This document shows, in pieces, positions 41,724-49,891 of a stretch of 64,000 nucleotides of DNA (position 1 is its first letter; every line of letters begins with the position of its first letter). Under the pieces are notes generated by a model, which worked only from the letters and a program-made list of their open reading frames with translations, was not told where the DNA came from and searched no databases. Origin of the DNA: Pelobacter propionicus DSM 2379 (GTDB lineage: Bacteria; Desulfobacterota; Desulfuromonadia; Geobacterales; Pseudopelobacteraceae); contig NC_008609.1 in the NCBI RefSeq assembly GCF_000015045.1, positions 806,001-870,000 on the forward strand. Direction: 5' to 3'. The translations under genes and the position numbers were made by a program.

Positions 41724-42341
41724 TTACCTGTTCTCCACCTGGGCGATCGCCGTTTTGATGGACAGCTCGCTGATCCGGTTTTTACCGGCCAGGAGCCTGG
41801 TCTTTTTCGTTCTCGAATTGGTCACCACGGCCGTCGGGGTCATGGTGACGTCGTAGCCCCGGTAGACCATCAGGTTGGACTGCAACCCGAAAAGCGTGTC
41901 CGAGGTTTTGAGCTGGGGCAGCTTTACGCCAAGAGGCGCTACCGCAGCCTTTACCTCGCCGTGGGACGGTTTTTTTGTTTTGCGCGTCAGCGCGGAGAGC
42001 GCCTTGCGGATGGCGATATACTTGCCCTTTTCATGGGTCAGAAAATAGGTGTTATAGGGGGTGAAGTTGGTCGTTTCCCCATGGATCGGAAAATCGACAA
42101 AACCGATTCTGGCCGATCCGGCTATCGTAGGATAGATCTTTTCGATGACCGGTTCGGTTCTGATGCAGACGGGACAGAACCAGTCATTGACAAAATAGAC
42201 CGTTGTCGCGCTGGTTTTCTTGCCGAGAAACAGATCCGGTCCGGCGGCATCAGCCTCTTTCCCGGCGCCGAGGAGCGCTGTTCCCAGCCCGATGGCGAAC
42301 AATGCGCCGACAAGTACAAGGTGTCTCAGTTTTGAGTTCAT
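41724..42341 (-). CDS. Exported thioredoxin-fold (DsbA/DsbC-like) protein
   Basis: Protein of 205 residues with a signal peptide of about 33 residues ending near ADA. A thioredoxin-type active site WFCPVC is at about residues 54-59, with VYFVNDWFCPVC in the family position, followed by a helical insert and a late MTPTAVVTN segment carrying the cis-Pro. It likely makes or repairs disulfides in the periplasm. The upstream non-coding DNA and convergent layout suggest its own promoter. It could assist folding of secreted proteins, but no partner is adjacent. Confidence 0.82.
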   Translation of the reverse strand: MNSKLRHLVLVGALFAIGLGTALLGAGKEADAAGPDLFLGKKTSATTVYFVNDWFCPVCIRTEPVIEKIYPTIAGSARIGFVDFPIHGETTNFTPYNTYFLTHEKGKYIAIRKALSALTRKTKKPSHGEVKAAVAPLGVKLPQLKTSDTLFGLQSNLMVYRGYDVTMTPTAVVTNSRTKKTRLLAGKNRISELSIKTAIAQVENR

Positions 42342-43108
42342 AGATCTCCTCTTGAAATGAATATTCGAGCCGGGGTTTTGACTGTTTCGGTTGGTGGGGG
42401 GGGAGTGAGTTCCGATCCGGCGGCCGATTTGTCAGAAAAAACGTCGTCAAACTCTGGAAATGTAACGGAATTTCTGGTGTTGCCCTCCGGTTTCCGGCTG
42501 GGCGCCCCGTTGCTTGCATGGCCATGAAGTTACAGATTTACCAGCATCTCCGGGTTATTGCAATAGAAATTCAAAATCATAATGACAGTCGCGTAAAAAA
42601 GTGCTAGAAAGAACCGTCCGGTCATATCCGGATGGAACCGCCACAGTCTTCAGCCAGCCGTTACCGCCGCTTCCGGTGGTACAAGCCAGCCCTTCTCATG
42701 ACGGCGTACAGGGCATCACCGTACGTTCAGCGGACTAATCGACCTAAATAACGGCAATCCATCTCACGCAAAGACGCTAAGAAATCAAATGGTTGTACAT
42801 AATCACCCTTCACCGAACAGGTGATTCCAGTGCCTTGTCTACCCATTCGGTTTTCTTCCCGATCTTCGTGATTTCACCTGGTCAATTGCTTTTTTAGGTT
42901 CAACGATCCACACCAGCATACACATCGGCCACGTACTCCTTTTCAGGGGGCTCGGCATGTCCGGCGGTTTCATGCCGCATCAAGCGGTTGTCGTGCGTGT
43001 TCCGCTGTTTTTACCGGAAAGCTTCGATGGTGCGTGAACGGTTGGTGATGCCGGGACACTTTTTTCCGTCATCCGCCCGTGATGACGGCGTTGGAAGGAG
43101 GGACATTG
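42342..43108 (+). other. 767-base non-coding region
   Basis: No supported gene on either strand. It holds a copy of the long dispersed repeat (42753-42831), hairpins around 42618-42640 (CCGTCCGG with CCGGATGG), and TTGCAA/TAATGA at 42557-42584 as a weak promoter pair. It separates the reverse-strand genes from the AraC-headed cluster. Confidence 0.5.
42753..42831 (+). repeat. Long dispersed repeat, left copy (inverted partner at 60382-60466)
   Basis: The first 31 bases (42753-42783) match the reverse complement of 60436-60466 at 30 of 31 positions. The last part (42807-42831, containing TCACC-GAACA-GGTGA) matches the reverse complement of 60382-60407 with one base missing. The middle differs in length and sequence. 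Confidence 0.8.
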
Positions 43109-44044
43109 ATGAAGAATGGAAATACGGTCCCGTTGTCGTGGTTTTCTCCGGCCCGGAATTGCTGGGCATTGCAGACGCTTCAGGTTGAACTTGTTCAGTC
43201 GGCGCGGAGCAGGGGCGATATCCGGTGTGAGGTGGTCACCGAAGACCACTGGCAGGTGATCTTCATGCTTGAGGGGGAGTTGCAGGAATGTGTTGTAAAC
43301 GATAATGGATGTCATTTGCAGCAGCTTGCCGGCGAGGAACGGTGCAGCCTGCGCTATCTGACGCGGGGGATGAGGCTCAACGAGGGCTCGCAGGACAGCG
43401 GGGGGGGGCGGCTGCTCATCCGGTTGGCGTCTCCGGAACTGTTCGGGACAGGGCGGCTCCGACGTGAAGCGGACGAGCTGCAACGGCAGGGAGCGGCGGC
43501 GCTCACCATTCCTGCCACTCCTCAGATGCTGCGGACCGCCGCCGATATCTTGGCCCATTCCGTCCGTCCCGACAACCTGCTCCCGGTTATGTCCGGGGCC
43601 CTGGATCTGTTGCGCCAGATCGCCCATTCCCGCGAACTCAGCCGCGTTCCGAGCGCGGACCGGGAAAAGAGCGCCGTCGACGCGGCCTGCAAATTACTGG
43701 AGGCGAGTATGGACAATCCGCCGTCGCTGGAAGAGCTGGCGACCCAGGTGGGTATGAGCGCGACCCGCTTCAAACAGGCGTTCAGTCGCATCCGGGGAGT
43801 ACCTCCCTTTGCCTATCTGCGGAATCTGCGGCTTGAGCGGGCCATGTGCCTCCTGCGGTACGAAGGATTACGGGTCACCGAGGTGGCCCTGGAGGTCGGA
43901 TACAATAATTTCAGTCATTTCGCAAAGATATTCGAAGCGCGTTTTGGAATTGTCCCATCCAGAGTCCGCCGGGAAACTATGGTGAGGCTTGTAGCGTTAC
44001 TTTATGGTCTGCACGCGTTAGCACTCTGCGCCGAGATGGTGTAA
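43109..44044 (+). CDS. AraC-family transcriptional regulator
   Basis: Protein of 311 residues. The C-terminal 100 residues carry two helix-turn-helices: LEELATQVGMSATRFKQAF and RVTEVALEVGYNNFSHFAKIF with the closing FGIVPSRVRRE. The N-terminal 190 residues look like an AraC-type sensing domain with several strands; the ligand is unknown. ATG 43109 has GGAGG seven bases upstream. It is first in a co-directional set with the Rid-fold and imelysin-like genes and is a natural candidate for binding the 29-base repeats at 44191-44280. Confidence 0.85.
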   Translation: MKNGNTVPLSWFSPARNCWALQTLQVELVQSARSRGDIRCEVVTEDHWQVIFMLEGELQECVVNDNGCHLQQLAGEERCSLRYLTRGMRLNEGSQDSGGGRLLIRLASPELFGTGRLRREADELQRQGAAALTIPATPQMLRTAADILAHSVRPDNLLPVMSGALDLLRQIAHSRELSRVPSADREKSAVDAACKLLEASMDNPPSLEELATQVGMSATRFKQAFSRIRGVPPFAYLRNLRLERAMCLLRYEGLRVTEVALEVGYNNFSHFAKIFEARFGIVPSRVRRETMVRLVALLYGLHALALCAEMV

Positions 44045-44190
44045 ACAGGTTAAACATGATTTTGAATTTCGAAAGCAATTGCGGCAACCGATAAGGTGGG
44101 AGCGTGGGGTGGGCGCGGTTGCCGCACCGGCGGACGGGGATAAGCTCGCTGCCAGAATCGTCGCATACAGTCAAGAAACCGTCCGGTTGC

Positions 44191-44280
44191 CGGGCACGCT
44201 CCTTTCGCGGGGGCTGCGGAGCGTGCGCACCATGGCCGCCGACCGCGACATCGGGCACGCTCCTTTCGCGGGGGCTGCGG
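44191..44280 (+). repeat. Two exact 29-base direct repeats
   Basis: The same 29 bases, starting CGGGCACGCTCCTTTCGCGG, occur at 44191-44219 and 44252-44280, 61 bases apart (32-base spacer). They end 33 bases before the next start codon. Confidence 0.85.
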
Positions 44281-44313
44281 TCCGGGACGGCGAGAATAAA
44301 GGAATCAACGATC

Positions 44314-45492
44314 ATGCACTACCATTCCGTGACACAGGATACCGTAAGGATCACCGCCTCCTCGTTCTGCCGGAACCGGGTTTCCGAGCTCCATCTCATG
44401 GCGGTGTCCGACAATCAGAAAGCCTTCAGCGGCCAGATGGAGGATATCCTGGGGGCCGTAACCGAGTATCTCTCCGCGCACGGCATCCCGAATTCTTCCG
44501 TCGTGTTCACCCGGTTCTTTCTCAGCGATTACGCCAACCAGGCAGAAGAGCTCAGCTTTATTGTGGATTATGTCACCTCGGTCTTTGGCGATTGCGCTGT
44601 TTCAATAGTTCAGCAACCTCCCGCGGCTAGCGGGAAGATCGCTGTCTGGGCGTATGTCATAGACGACGGCAACCGGGGTTGTCTTTCGAAATTCAGGGCC
44701 ACGCCTGCGTGCGATCTGGTTGTTACGCGGGGGGGGTACGAACATATCTGGAGTACGCAGCTTGTCTCCGGCAACTGTTCAACCAAATCCTTCGACCAGG
44801 CCGGCGCCGTCTTTACGAAGCTGAGCCACTCCCTGGAGGGGAAGGGGTATTCCCTCAAGGAGAACTGCGTCAGGACCTGGCTGTTCGTAAAGGATATCGA
44901 TTCCAATTACTCCGGAGTCGTGGACGCCCGACGGCGGTTTTTTGAAACGGTGAACATGACCTGGGATACGCACTATATCGCCAGCACCGGAATCGAGGGG
45001 CGGCATGCCGATCCGGGCGTCTGCGTACTGCTGGACGCCTATTCCATCGGCGGTGTTCAGCACGGCCAGATCGGGTTTCTCAAGGCCCCCGACTTCCTGA
45101 ACCCGACGCACGAATACGGCGTAACCTTCGAGAGGGGAACCAGTGTGGCGTTTGGCGACAGAAAGCACATCTTTATTTCCGGAACCGCAAGCATCAACCA
45201 CAAAGGGGAGATCATGCACCGGAATGACGTTGTCAGGCAGCTCAACCGTACCTTTGTCAACATTATGGCGCTCTTGGCGGACGCCGGCGCCGGAATGGAA
45301 AACGTGGCGCAGATGATCGTCTACTTGAGGGATCCCTCTGACAGCGAAACGGTCAACGCCTATCTGGATGAAAATTACCGGAACATACCGAACATCGTGA
45401 CGCTGGCGCCTGTCTGCCGTCCCGGCTGGCTGGTGGAGGTGGAATGCATTGCCATCTCGGATGCGGCGAATCCGTCCTTCGCCAACTTCTGA
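44314..45492 (+). CDS. Tandem YjgF/Rid-fold protein (chorismatase-like)
   Basis: Protein of 392 residues. The C-terminal 130 residues have Rid character: SVAFGDRKHIFISGTASINH, NRTFVNIMALLADAGAGMENVAQMIVYLRD and a late PGWLVEVECIAI. The N-terminal half has a weaker related pattern (EDILGAVTEYLSAHG, VVFTRFFLSDYANQ), as in chorismatases and related two-domain Rid proteins. Substrate cannot be named; imine hydrolysis or chorismate cleavage are family options. ATG 44314 has AAGGA about nine bases upstream. The longer frame reads through the direct repeats and is not supported. Confidence 0.7.
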   Translation: MHYHSVTQDTVRITASSFCRNRVSELHLMAVSDNQKAFSGQMEDILGAVTEYLSAHGIPNSSVVFTRFFLSDYANQAEELSFIVDYVTSVFGDCAVSIVQQPPAASGKIAVWAYVIDDGNRGCLSKFRATPACDLVVTRGGYEHIWSTQLVSGNCSTKSFDQAGAVFTKLSHSLEGKGYSLKENCVRTWLFVKDIDSNYSGVVDARRRFFETVNMTWDTHYIASTGIEGRHADPGVCVLLDAYSIGGVQHGQIGFLKAPDFLNPTHEYGVTFERGTSVAFGDRKHIFISGTASINHKGEIMHRNDVVRQLNRTFVNIMALLADAGAGMENVAQMIVYLRDPSDSETVNAYLDENYRNIPNIVTLAPVCRPGWLVEVECIAISDAANPSFANF

Positions 45493-45523
45493 CAAAAGCG
45501 TCGCCATTGTGGAACCAACGAAT

Positions 45524-46591
45524 ATGACACGATTCAGCCCCACATCCAGCGCCATTCTGCTCCCCTGTCTGCTCGCCCTGGCTGCCGCCCTGCCGCCAGC
45601 AGCGGTCGCGGCCGCGCCTACCGAGCCCGGCGTCCTTGCGTCCCTGGCGACCGGCGTCATTCGACCGTCCCTGACGGAGCTGGCGGACACGGCTCGCAAG
45701 CTGGCGGACTCGTCCCGGCGGATGTGCCAACGGCGAGACATGGCCGGCCTGACCGCGGCTCAAGATGACTGGAGGAAGGCCAGCGCCGCCTGGCGGCGCT
45801 CCGTACCGTTCCAGTTCGGACCGGCCGCGAATCTGGAACGCCGGCTGGGCGGGCCGACCCAGGAAACCGTCCTGGAAGCGGCGGTGCGGGACGACAGGAT
45901 GCAACACCTGCGCACGGGCAAGGAAACCCGCGGTTACGCGGCCGTCGAGTACCTGCTCTTTGCCCCCGCCGGCGCCGCGGCGGCAACGGCCGGAGGGCGG
46001 TGCGAGCATCTCAGGGATGTCACCGCCGAGATCGCGGCCGTCACCTCCCGGGCGGAACAGGAATGGGACAAGGGGTACGGCAGGGAGTTCGTTGCGGCAG
46101 GAGACGGCAAACCCTTCCTGGTGCCGGGTGATGCCCTGAGTCTCATTCTCGCCAGGACCCTGAACAGCATCGAAACCGTGCTGCGGGACGGGATCGGGGT
46201 CCCCGGTGGTATTTTCACCGGCAGGCCCAGGCCCGAGCTTTTCTACGGACGGCGCAGCGCCACCACCCGTGAAGCCTTTCAGGCGACGCTGGAGGGGCTC
46301 AACCGGTCGCTCCTGGGCGGCGGTTCCGCCAGTATCGTGAACCTGGTGGCCACCCGGGACGGGCTCGTCTCCAGGAAGAATCCTGCCCTTGCCGCCGGCA
46401 TCAGGCGGCAGCTGGAGATAATCGGGAACACCATCGCGAAGCTGGATGCCGCCGACCTGGGCTCCCATGGGGGAAAGCCGTCGCGCAGGCTCAAGCGCCT
46501 CTACGACGGCATGGAGAAACTGCAGAAACAGTTGGTCGAAGCTACCCTGGTGCTGGAGCTGGACGTCCGCTCGGCAACGGAGAAGCAGTGA
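45524..46591 (+). CDS. Imelysin-like periplasmic protein
   Basis: Protein of 355 residues with a signal peptide (about residues 1-33, ending VAAA). It has the helical imelysin/ICMP layout: FQFGPAANLERRL early, the core RGYAAVEYLLFAP, and LSLILARTLNSIETVL later. The family motif GxHxxE reads GYAAVE here (residues 137-142), with Ala139 in place of His. Imelysins are linked to iron uptake and are found as outer-membrane or periplasmic proteins. The start at 45524 lies 32 bases after the Rid-fold gene; the ribosome site is weak. Confidence 0.68.
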   Translation: MTRFSPTSSAILLPCLLALAAALPPAAVAAAPTEPGVLASLATGVIRPSLTELADTARKLADSSRRMCQRRDMAGLTAAQDDWRKASAAWRRSVPFQFGPAANLERRLGGPTQETVLEAAVRDDRMQHLRTGKETRGYAAVEYLLFAPAGAAAATAGGRCEHLRDVTAEIAAVTSRAEQEWDKGYGREFVAAGDGKPFLVPGDALSLILARTLNSIETVLRDGIGVPGGIFTGRPRPELFYGRRSATTREAFQATLEGLNRSLLGGGSASIVNLVATRDGLVSRKNPALAAGIRRQLEIIGNTIAKLDAADLGSHGGKPSRRLKRLYDGMEKLQKQLVEATLVLELDVRSATEKQ

Positions 46592-46653
46592 GAGCCGGTG
46601 TGACGCGGCCGGGGCGCCGCAAACCAACAGACGGGAGAACAGGACTGACAACG

Positions 46654-46848
46654 ATGGAAACAGCGACCAATCAAGATGTCATGGAGCAGCTGGCCAAATT
46701 GTACGAAGAGGTTTTCCGCCACGACGGCTATGGAGAGATCCGGCTGGAGATGAAGATCCTGCGCCGCGGTCAGAAAGAGGTCATCATCCACTGCGGCAAG
46801 CAGTACCGGTTCGTGGTCGATTTCGTGAAACAACCCGGAATGGGGTAG
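46654..46848 (+). CDS. Small conserved-looking protein of unknown function
   Basis: Protein of 64 residues, cytoplasmic and mixed alpha/beta: a helix QDVMEQLAKLYEEVFRHDGYG, then strands EIRLEMKILRRGQKEVIIHCG and KQYRFVVDF. The composition and compact pattern look like a real small domain. The upstream ribosome site is weak (AGGA, distant). I cannot name the family. It is placed between the imelysin-like gene and the pseudopilin locus, and a GTCCCCC/GGGGAC hairpin follows. Confidence 0.6.
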   Translation: METATNQDVMEQLAKLYEEVFRHDGYGEIRLEMKILRRGQKEVIIHCGKQYRFVVDFVKQPGMG

Positions 46849-46955
46849 AGCTGGAAATGACGCGGGGTCATCTGGCTGAGAAAAAGGTGTCTGGGCGTGT
46901 GGGTCGCCGGTGCCGTACGGAGAAAGGAGGGGCGTCGTTACGAACGGTAGTGGCC

Positions 46956-46974
46956 GTCCCCCACGGTTGGGGAC
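46956..46974 (+). terminator. Hairpin before the pseudopilin locus
   Basis: GTCCCC (46956-46961) pairs with GGGGAC (46969-46974). It may limit read-through into the secretion genes; there is no T run. Confidence 0.4.
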
Positions 46975-47014
46975 ATGTGTGTAATCAAATAACCCATTTT
47001 TCAGGAGACCAGAC

Positions 47015-48001
47015 ATGAGTATCAATTTTTTCAACAGGAAAGAAATCAAATGTTTGCAGAAACTGCGTAAGAAGCTGAACCAGCGCGGCTTTACCCTGCT
47101 TGAGCTCCTCGTTGTCGTCGCCATCCTGGCGGCCATCGCCGGTACCGCCACCATCGCCCTGAAAGACACCGACGCCCGCGCCTCGGCCGCGGCCCACGTC
47201 ACCATGATGGATGAGCTGAACAAGGGGATCAGCACCTACCGCGTGCTCCAGAGGAACACGCTGCCCAACCGGCTTGATTCCCTGATGATGTATGGCGGCA
47301 CCGGCCACGTCACCGTGGGTGCGGCTGCGCCTCTGTCCATCCTCGGCTTCACCGCCGCGGATACTGGAACGTACACCAATGAAGATGCCGCTACCCTGCC
47401 GATTCCCGCCGGTGTCCAGACGATCATGTCCGACGCAGGCATCACCGAACTGCGCTATGTTAACGACGTCGCCGCCAACAACCCGGATGGCGACGGCAAT
47501 TGTGGTGACATTAAAGCTCTGGTCGAAAACCGGGGGAACAACGTGGTGGCGGGCAATATCTTCCTGAGCGCGTCCGCCAACGGTTGCGGCGTTGCCCAGG
47601 CGCTGGACGGTACCGCCACCCCCATGGGGATGTTCTGGGTCGGCGGCCAGGAACGCCTCACCGGCCAGCCGTTTACGGTTGAAACAGGTACTCCCGTTGA
47701 GTTCGACGGCACCAACCTGGCTACTGCGAATAGTCCCGCCTACCTGCTGACCGGCATCGGACCCTCATCCACCCTGTTCGATGCCAACACCCTGGGCGGC
47801 ATGACCACCGTGCCGGTGTACCGTCACGTGAAACCGAACGAGTACAACCGCTTCGTGGCCGTCTGGAACGTCGGTGACTTTGACGGCGCCGGCGCCATTA
47901 CCGCCAAGGACCAGATCGAACTGGTGGCCATCGTTGACGGCGCCCTCGACACCAAGGAAGAGGAACTGGGCGAATGGGACGGCACGCGTAACACCATCTA
48001 A
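47015..48001 (+). CDS. Pseudopilin 1 (major, large)
   Basis: Protein of 328 residues with a type IV prepilin leader: 25 residues ending QRG, cleavage before Phe26, Glu at mature position 5 (FTLLELLVVVAILAAIAG). After the hydrophobic helix comes a globular part of about 270 residues, far larger than a standard GspG (about 140). It has CGAG-type Cys pairs near residues 163 and 190 that might form a disulfide. CAGGAG lies 6 bases before ATG 47015. Strong hairpins follow, which may raise its own level relative to the downstream genes. Confidence 0.88.
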   Translation: MSINFFNRKEIKCLQKLRKKLNQRGFTLLELLVVVAILAAIAGTATIALKDTDARASAAAHVTMMDELNKGISTYRVLQRNTLPNRLDSLMMYGGTGHVTVGAAAPLSILGFTAADTGTYTNEDAATLPIPAGVQTIMSDAGITELRYVNDVAANNPDGDGNCGDIKALVENRGNNVVAGNIFLSASANGCGVAQALDGTATPMGMFWVGGQERLTGQPFTVETGTPVEFDGTNLATANSPAYLLTGIGPSSTLFDANTLGGMTTVPVYRHVKPNEYNRFVAVWNVGDFDGAGAITAKDQIELVAIVDGALDTKEEELGEWDGTRNTI

Positions 48002-48012
48002 GGCGGCAGTAT

Positions 48013-48097
48013 AGGGGCGGTGTAACGCCGCCCCTGACCGCCCGGCTCCGATGCAACCTTCTCCCCGTCCCCGCCCCACACAGGCGGTGGCGGGGAG
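48013..48097 (+). terminator. Two hairpins after pseudopilin 1
   Basis: AGGGGCGG/CCGCCCCT (48013-48020 with 48028-48035) and a longer CTCCCCG...CGGGGAG stem (48061-48097) lie within 100 bases of the stop. Neither has a T run, so some read-through is expected. Confidence 0.5.
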
Positions 48098-48190
48098 AAA
48101 ATATCGCGAACCGGAGTGAAGGCTGTTCGCGGGCAGCCGCGAGGCGCGTGAGGAAGGATGAACCGGGAGAAAGCGCCGCACACCATGGAT

Positions 48191-48241
48191 GAATCACCGG
48201 GTTTGACTTCTTCGCGCTTTCGCGCCTTTGCGTGAAACAAC
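48191..48241 (+). repeat. Dispersed CTTCGCG...GCGTGA repeat (inside the locus)
   Basis: GAATCACC then CTTCGCGCTTTCGCGCC TTTGCGTGAAACAAC (48210-48241). Its end resembles 36183-36214, and inverted 60436-60457. Confidence 0.55.
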
Positions 48242-48284
48242 GTGAGAGTTTACAGGTTGAATACTCAACAGAAGGAGAGGGTCC

Positions 48285-48596
48285 TTGAGGATGAAGACGA
48301 ACACAATGATGAAATGCGCGCTGCTGCTGACCACCCTGCTGACCATGTCTGCCTGCGGCCGGCCGGATGTCGGCCTGATGAAGGAAGGGCTGACCCGTAC
48401 GGGGATGCCGGCCGACCAGGCCGCCTGTTTCGCCGAGAAGATGAGCGAAAAGGTCAAGGGGAGGCCGTACAACTACATGGCCAAGCTGATGAAGGCCGGC
48501 TCCGACGAACGGGACGCGGTCAACAAGGCGCGGCGCAAATTCGGCCCCGATTTCAAGGAGCCGATGGAACAGGCGCGCAATGCCTGCGTCAAGTAG
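48285..48596 (+). CDS. Small lipoprotein in the secretion locus
   Basis: Protein of 103 residues from TTG 48285, or 101 from ATG 48291. GGAG is spaced seven bases from the TTG. The signal peptide ends at a lipobox-like MSAC. The mature part (about 80 residues) is charged and helical, with Cys in ACFAEKMSEKVKG and NACVK. Being inside the locus and lipidated, it could be a pilotin-like partner for the secretin, which would fit but is not shown. Its end overlaps the next pseudopilin start by 17 bases. Confidence 0.65.
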   Translation: MRMKTNTMMKCALLLTTLLTMSACGRPDVGLMKEGLTRTGMPADQAACFAEKMSEKVKGRPYNYMAKLMKAGSDERDAVNKARRKFGPDFKEPMEQARNACVK

Positions 48597-49359
48597 AACC
48601 GACCGCGCTTCCGGATCTCCGTTATCCGGGCGGCGGGGGTTCACCCTGCTGGAGCTTTTGGTCATCGTCGCCATCATGGCGGCCGTCGCCTTTGTCGCCG
48701 GCGGATCGTATTCCGGGGTGAGCCGGCAGGCCAACGACCAACTCGTCCGTTCGGAAATGCAGGAGCTGGCCACGGCCATCCGCCGCTTCAGACAGGACAC
48801 CGGCTATTACCCCAAGACCGGGCCGTTCGGCCTCGTAGGTGTTGGGGCCGGAAAAATTACGGATGCGGCGATTGAGGCGCAATTTTCCCATGCCGGCGCG
48901 AGCGCGGCAGAGCGGGCGCGCTGGTTCTATTCACCGGCCAATCTGTACCAACTTACGGCGGAAAAGAGTCTGCTGCCGGCCGGCCACCAACTGGAAGAAT
49001 GGAACAAGGAGACCGGCCGGGGCTGGCGCGGCCCCTATTTGCGGGGGGACGACGGTTACGTGGATATTCGAGACGGCATCAATAGCGGCACGGCGGCCGG
49101 AACATCGGCCGGGAACCCGCTGGCCGGCAACGACATCCGGGACGTGAACGGCGTGGCCGACCCCTTCGAGCTCCGGGCCGTGACCGTCTCCGGCGTCAGC
49201 CTCCTTAGCTGGAGCGCCGCTGCGGGCGTTACGGAACGGGAGGTCTGGGGACGCCCCTATCTGGTGTTCGACCTGAATACCGCCCATCCCTGGATTGTCA
49301 GCATGGGGCCGGACGGGGTCTACAACACGTCCGACGACATCAAACTTACTATCGAGTGA
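48580..49359 (+). CDS. Pseudopilin 2 (GspG-like)
   Basis: Protein of 259 residues. The leader ends GRRG with cleavage before Phe21 and Glu at mature position 5 (FTLLELLVIVAIMAAVAF). The body contains TAIRRFRQDTGYYPKTGPFG and RGWRGPYLRGDDGYVDIRD, then FDLNTAHPWIVSMGPDGVYNT near the end, recalling the GspG calcium-site region (WG.PY and SxGxDG). This makes it the best GspG candidate of the locus though nearly twice the standard size. The start overlaps the lipoprotein gene. Confidence 0.88.
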   Translation: MPASSRTDRASGSPLSGRRGFTLLELLVIVAIMAAVAFVAGGSYSGVSRQANDQLVRSEMQELATAIRRFRQDTGYYPKTGPFGLVGVGAGKITDAAIEAQFSHAGASAAERARWFYSPANLYQLTAEKSLLPAGHQLEEWNKETGRGWRGPYLRGDDGYVDIRDGINSGTAAGTSAGNPLAGNDIRDVNGVADPFELRAVTVSGVSLLSWSAAAGVTEREVWGRPYLVFDLNTAHPWIVSMGPDGVYNTSDDIKLTIE

Positions 49360-49368
49360 GACACTTAC

Positions 49369-49875
49369 ATGAGCTTTGCAAAGAAACTGCTGTTTATCCT
49401 GGCGCTGTCGGCCCTCATCAGTTGCCCGGTTAGCATGCGGGCGCATGCGGCGGCTAAACCCGCGGCGTCCCGCACCGCCGGGAGCGCGAAAGCGGCCTTC
49501 AGGGCCATTGACCTGGACCGGTTCATCGTCCAGGAGAAGAAGGCCGTCGGCAAAGACAAGAAACGGATCATCAGAATGGCCGCGCCGGTCAGCTTCGAGG
49601 CCAGGATGAAGCGCAATCCGGAAGAGAAGAAGATGACCTATGTCTACGAAGTCCTGGAACTCTCCGGGGTGAAACCGCTGCCGGAGGTCAAGCACCGGAT
49701 GTTCGTCGAGAGCCGGGGACGGCGCATCATCCCGGTCTATGTGGAGCGCCGGGTCGTCGACCGGATCGGAAAGGAGCTGACGGCGGGAAGCATGGCGCGT
49801 TTCGTCGGCTATCACCTCTACAGCTACGGCAAGGGACCGGCCATCATGGTGGTCGACTTTGCCGCGGCCAGATGA
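49369..49875 (+). CDS. Exported protein of unknown function in the secretion locus
   Basis: Protein of 168 residues with a signal peptide of about 28 residues (LLFILALSALISCPVSMRAHA). The mature part is basic at first (AAKPAASRTAGSAKAAFRAI) and then beta-rich with many Arg and Lys, ending in HLYSYGKGPAIMVVDF. No family is recognised. It lies between two pseudopilin genes, suggesting a periplasmic partner of the pseudopilus or its cargo. The ribosome site is weak. Confidence 0.62.
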   Translation: MSFAKKLLFILALSALISCPVSMRAHAAAKPAASRTAGSAKAAFRAIDLDRFIVQEKKAVGKDKKRIIRMAAPVSFEARMKRNPEEKKMTYVYEVLELSGVKPLPEVKHRMFVESRGRRIIPVYVERRVVDRIGKELTAGSMARFVGYHLYSYGKGPAIMVVDFAAAR

Positions 49876-49891
49876 GCGGTTACCGGGTCCC

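Noticed and set aside
44191-44280. CRISPR-like geometry (29-base repeat, 32-base spacer)
   Set aside because: Only two repeats, no cas genes in the window, no stem typical of CRISPR repeats, and the unit directly precedes a protein start with a ribosome site.
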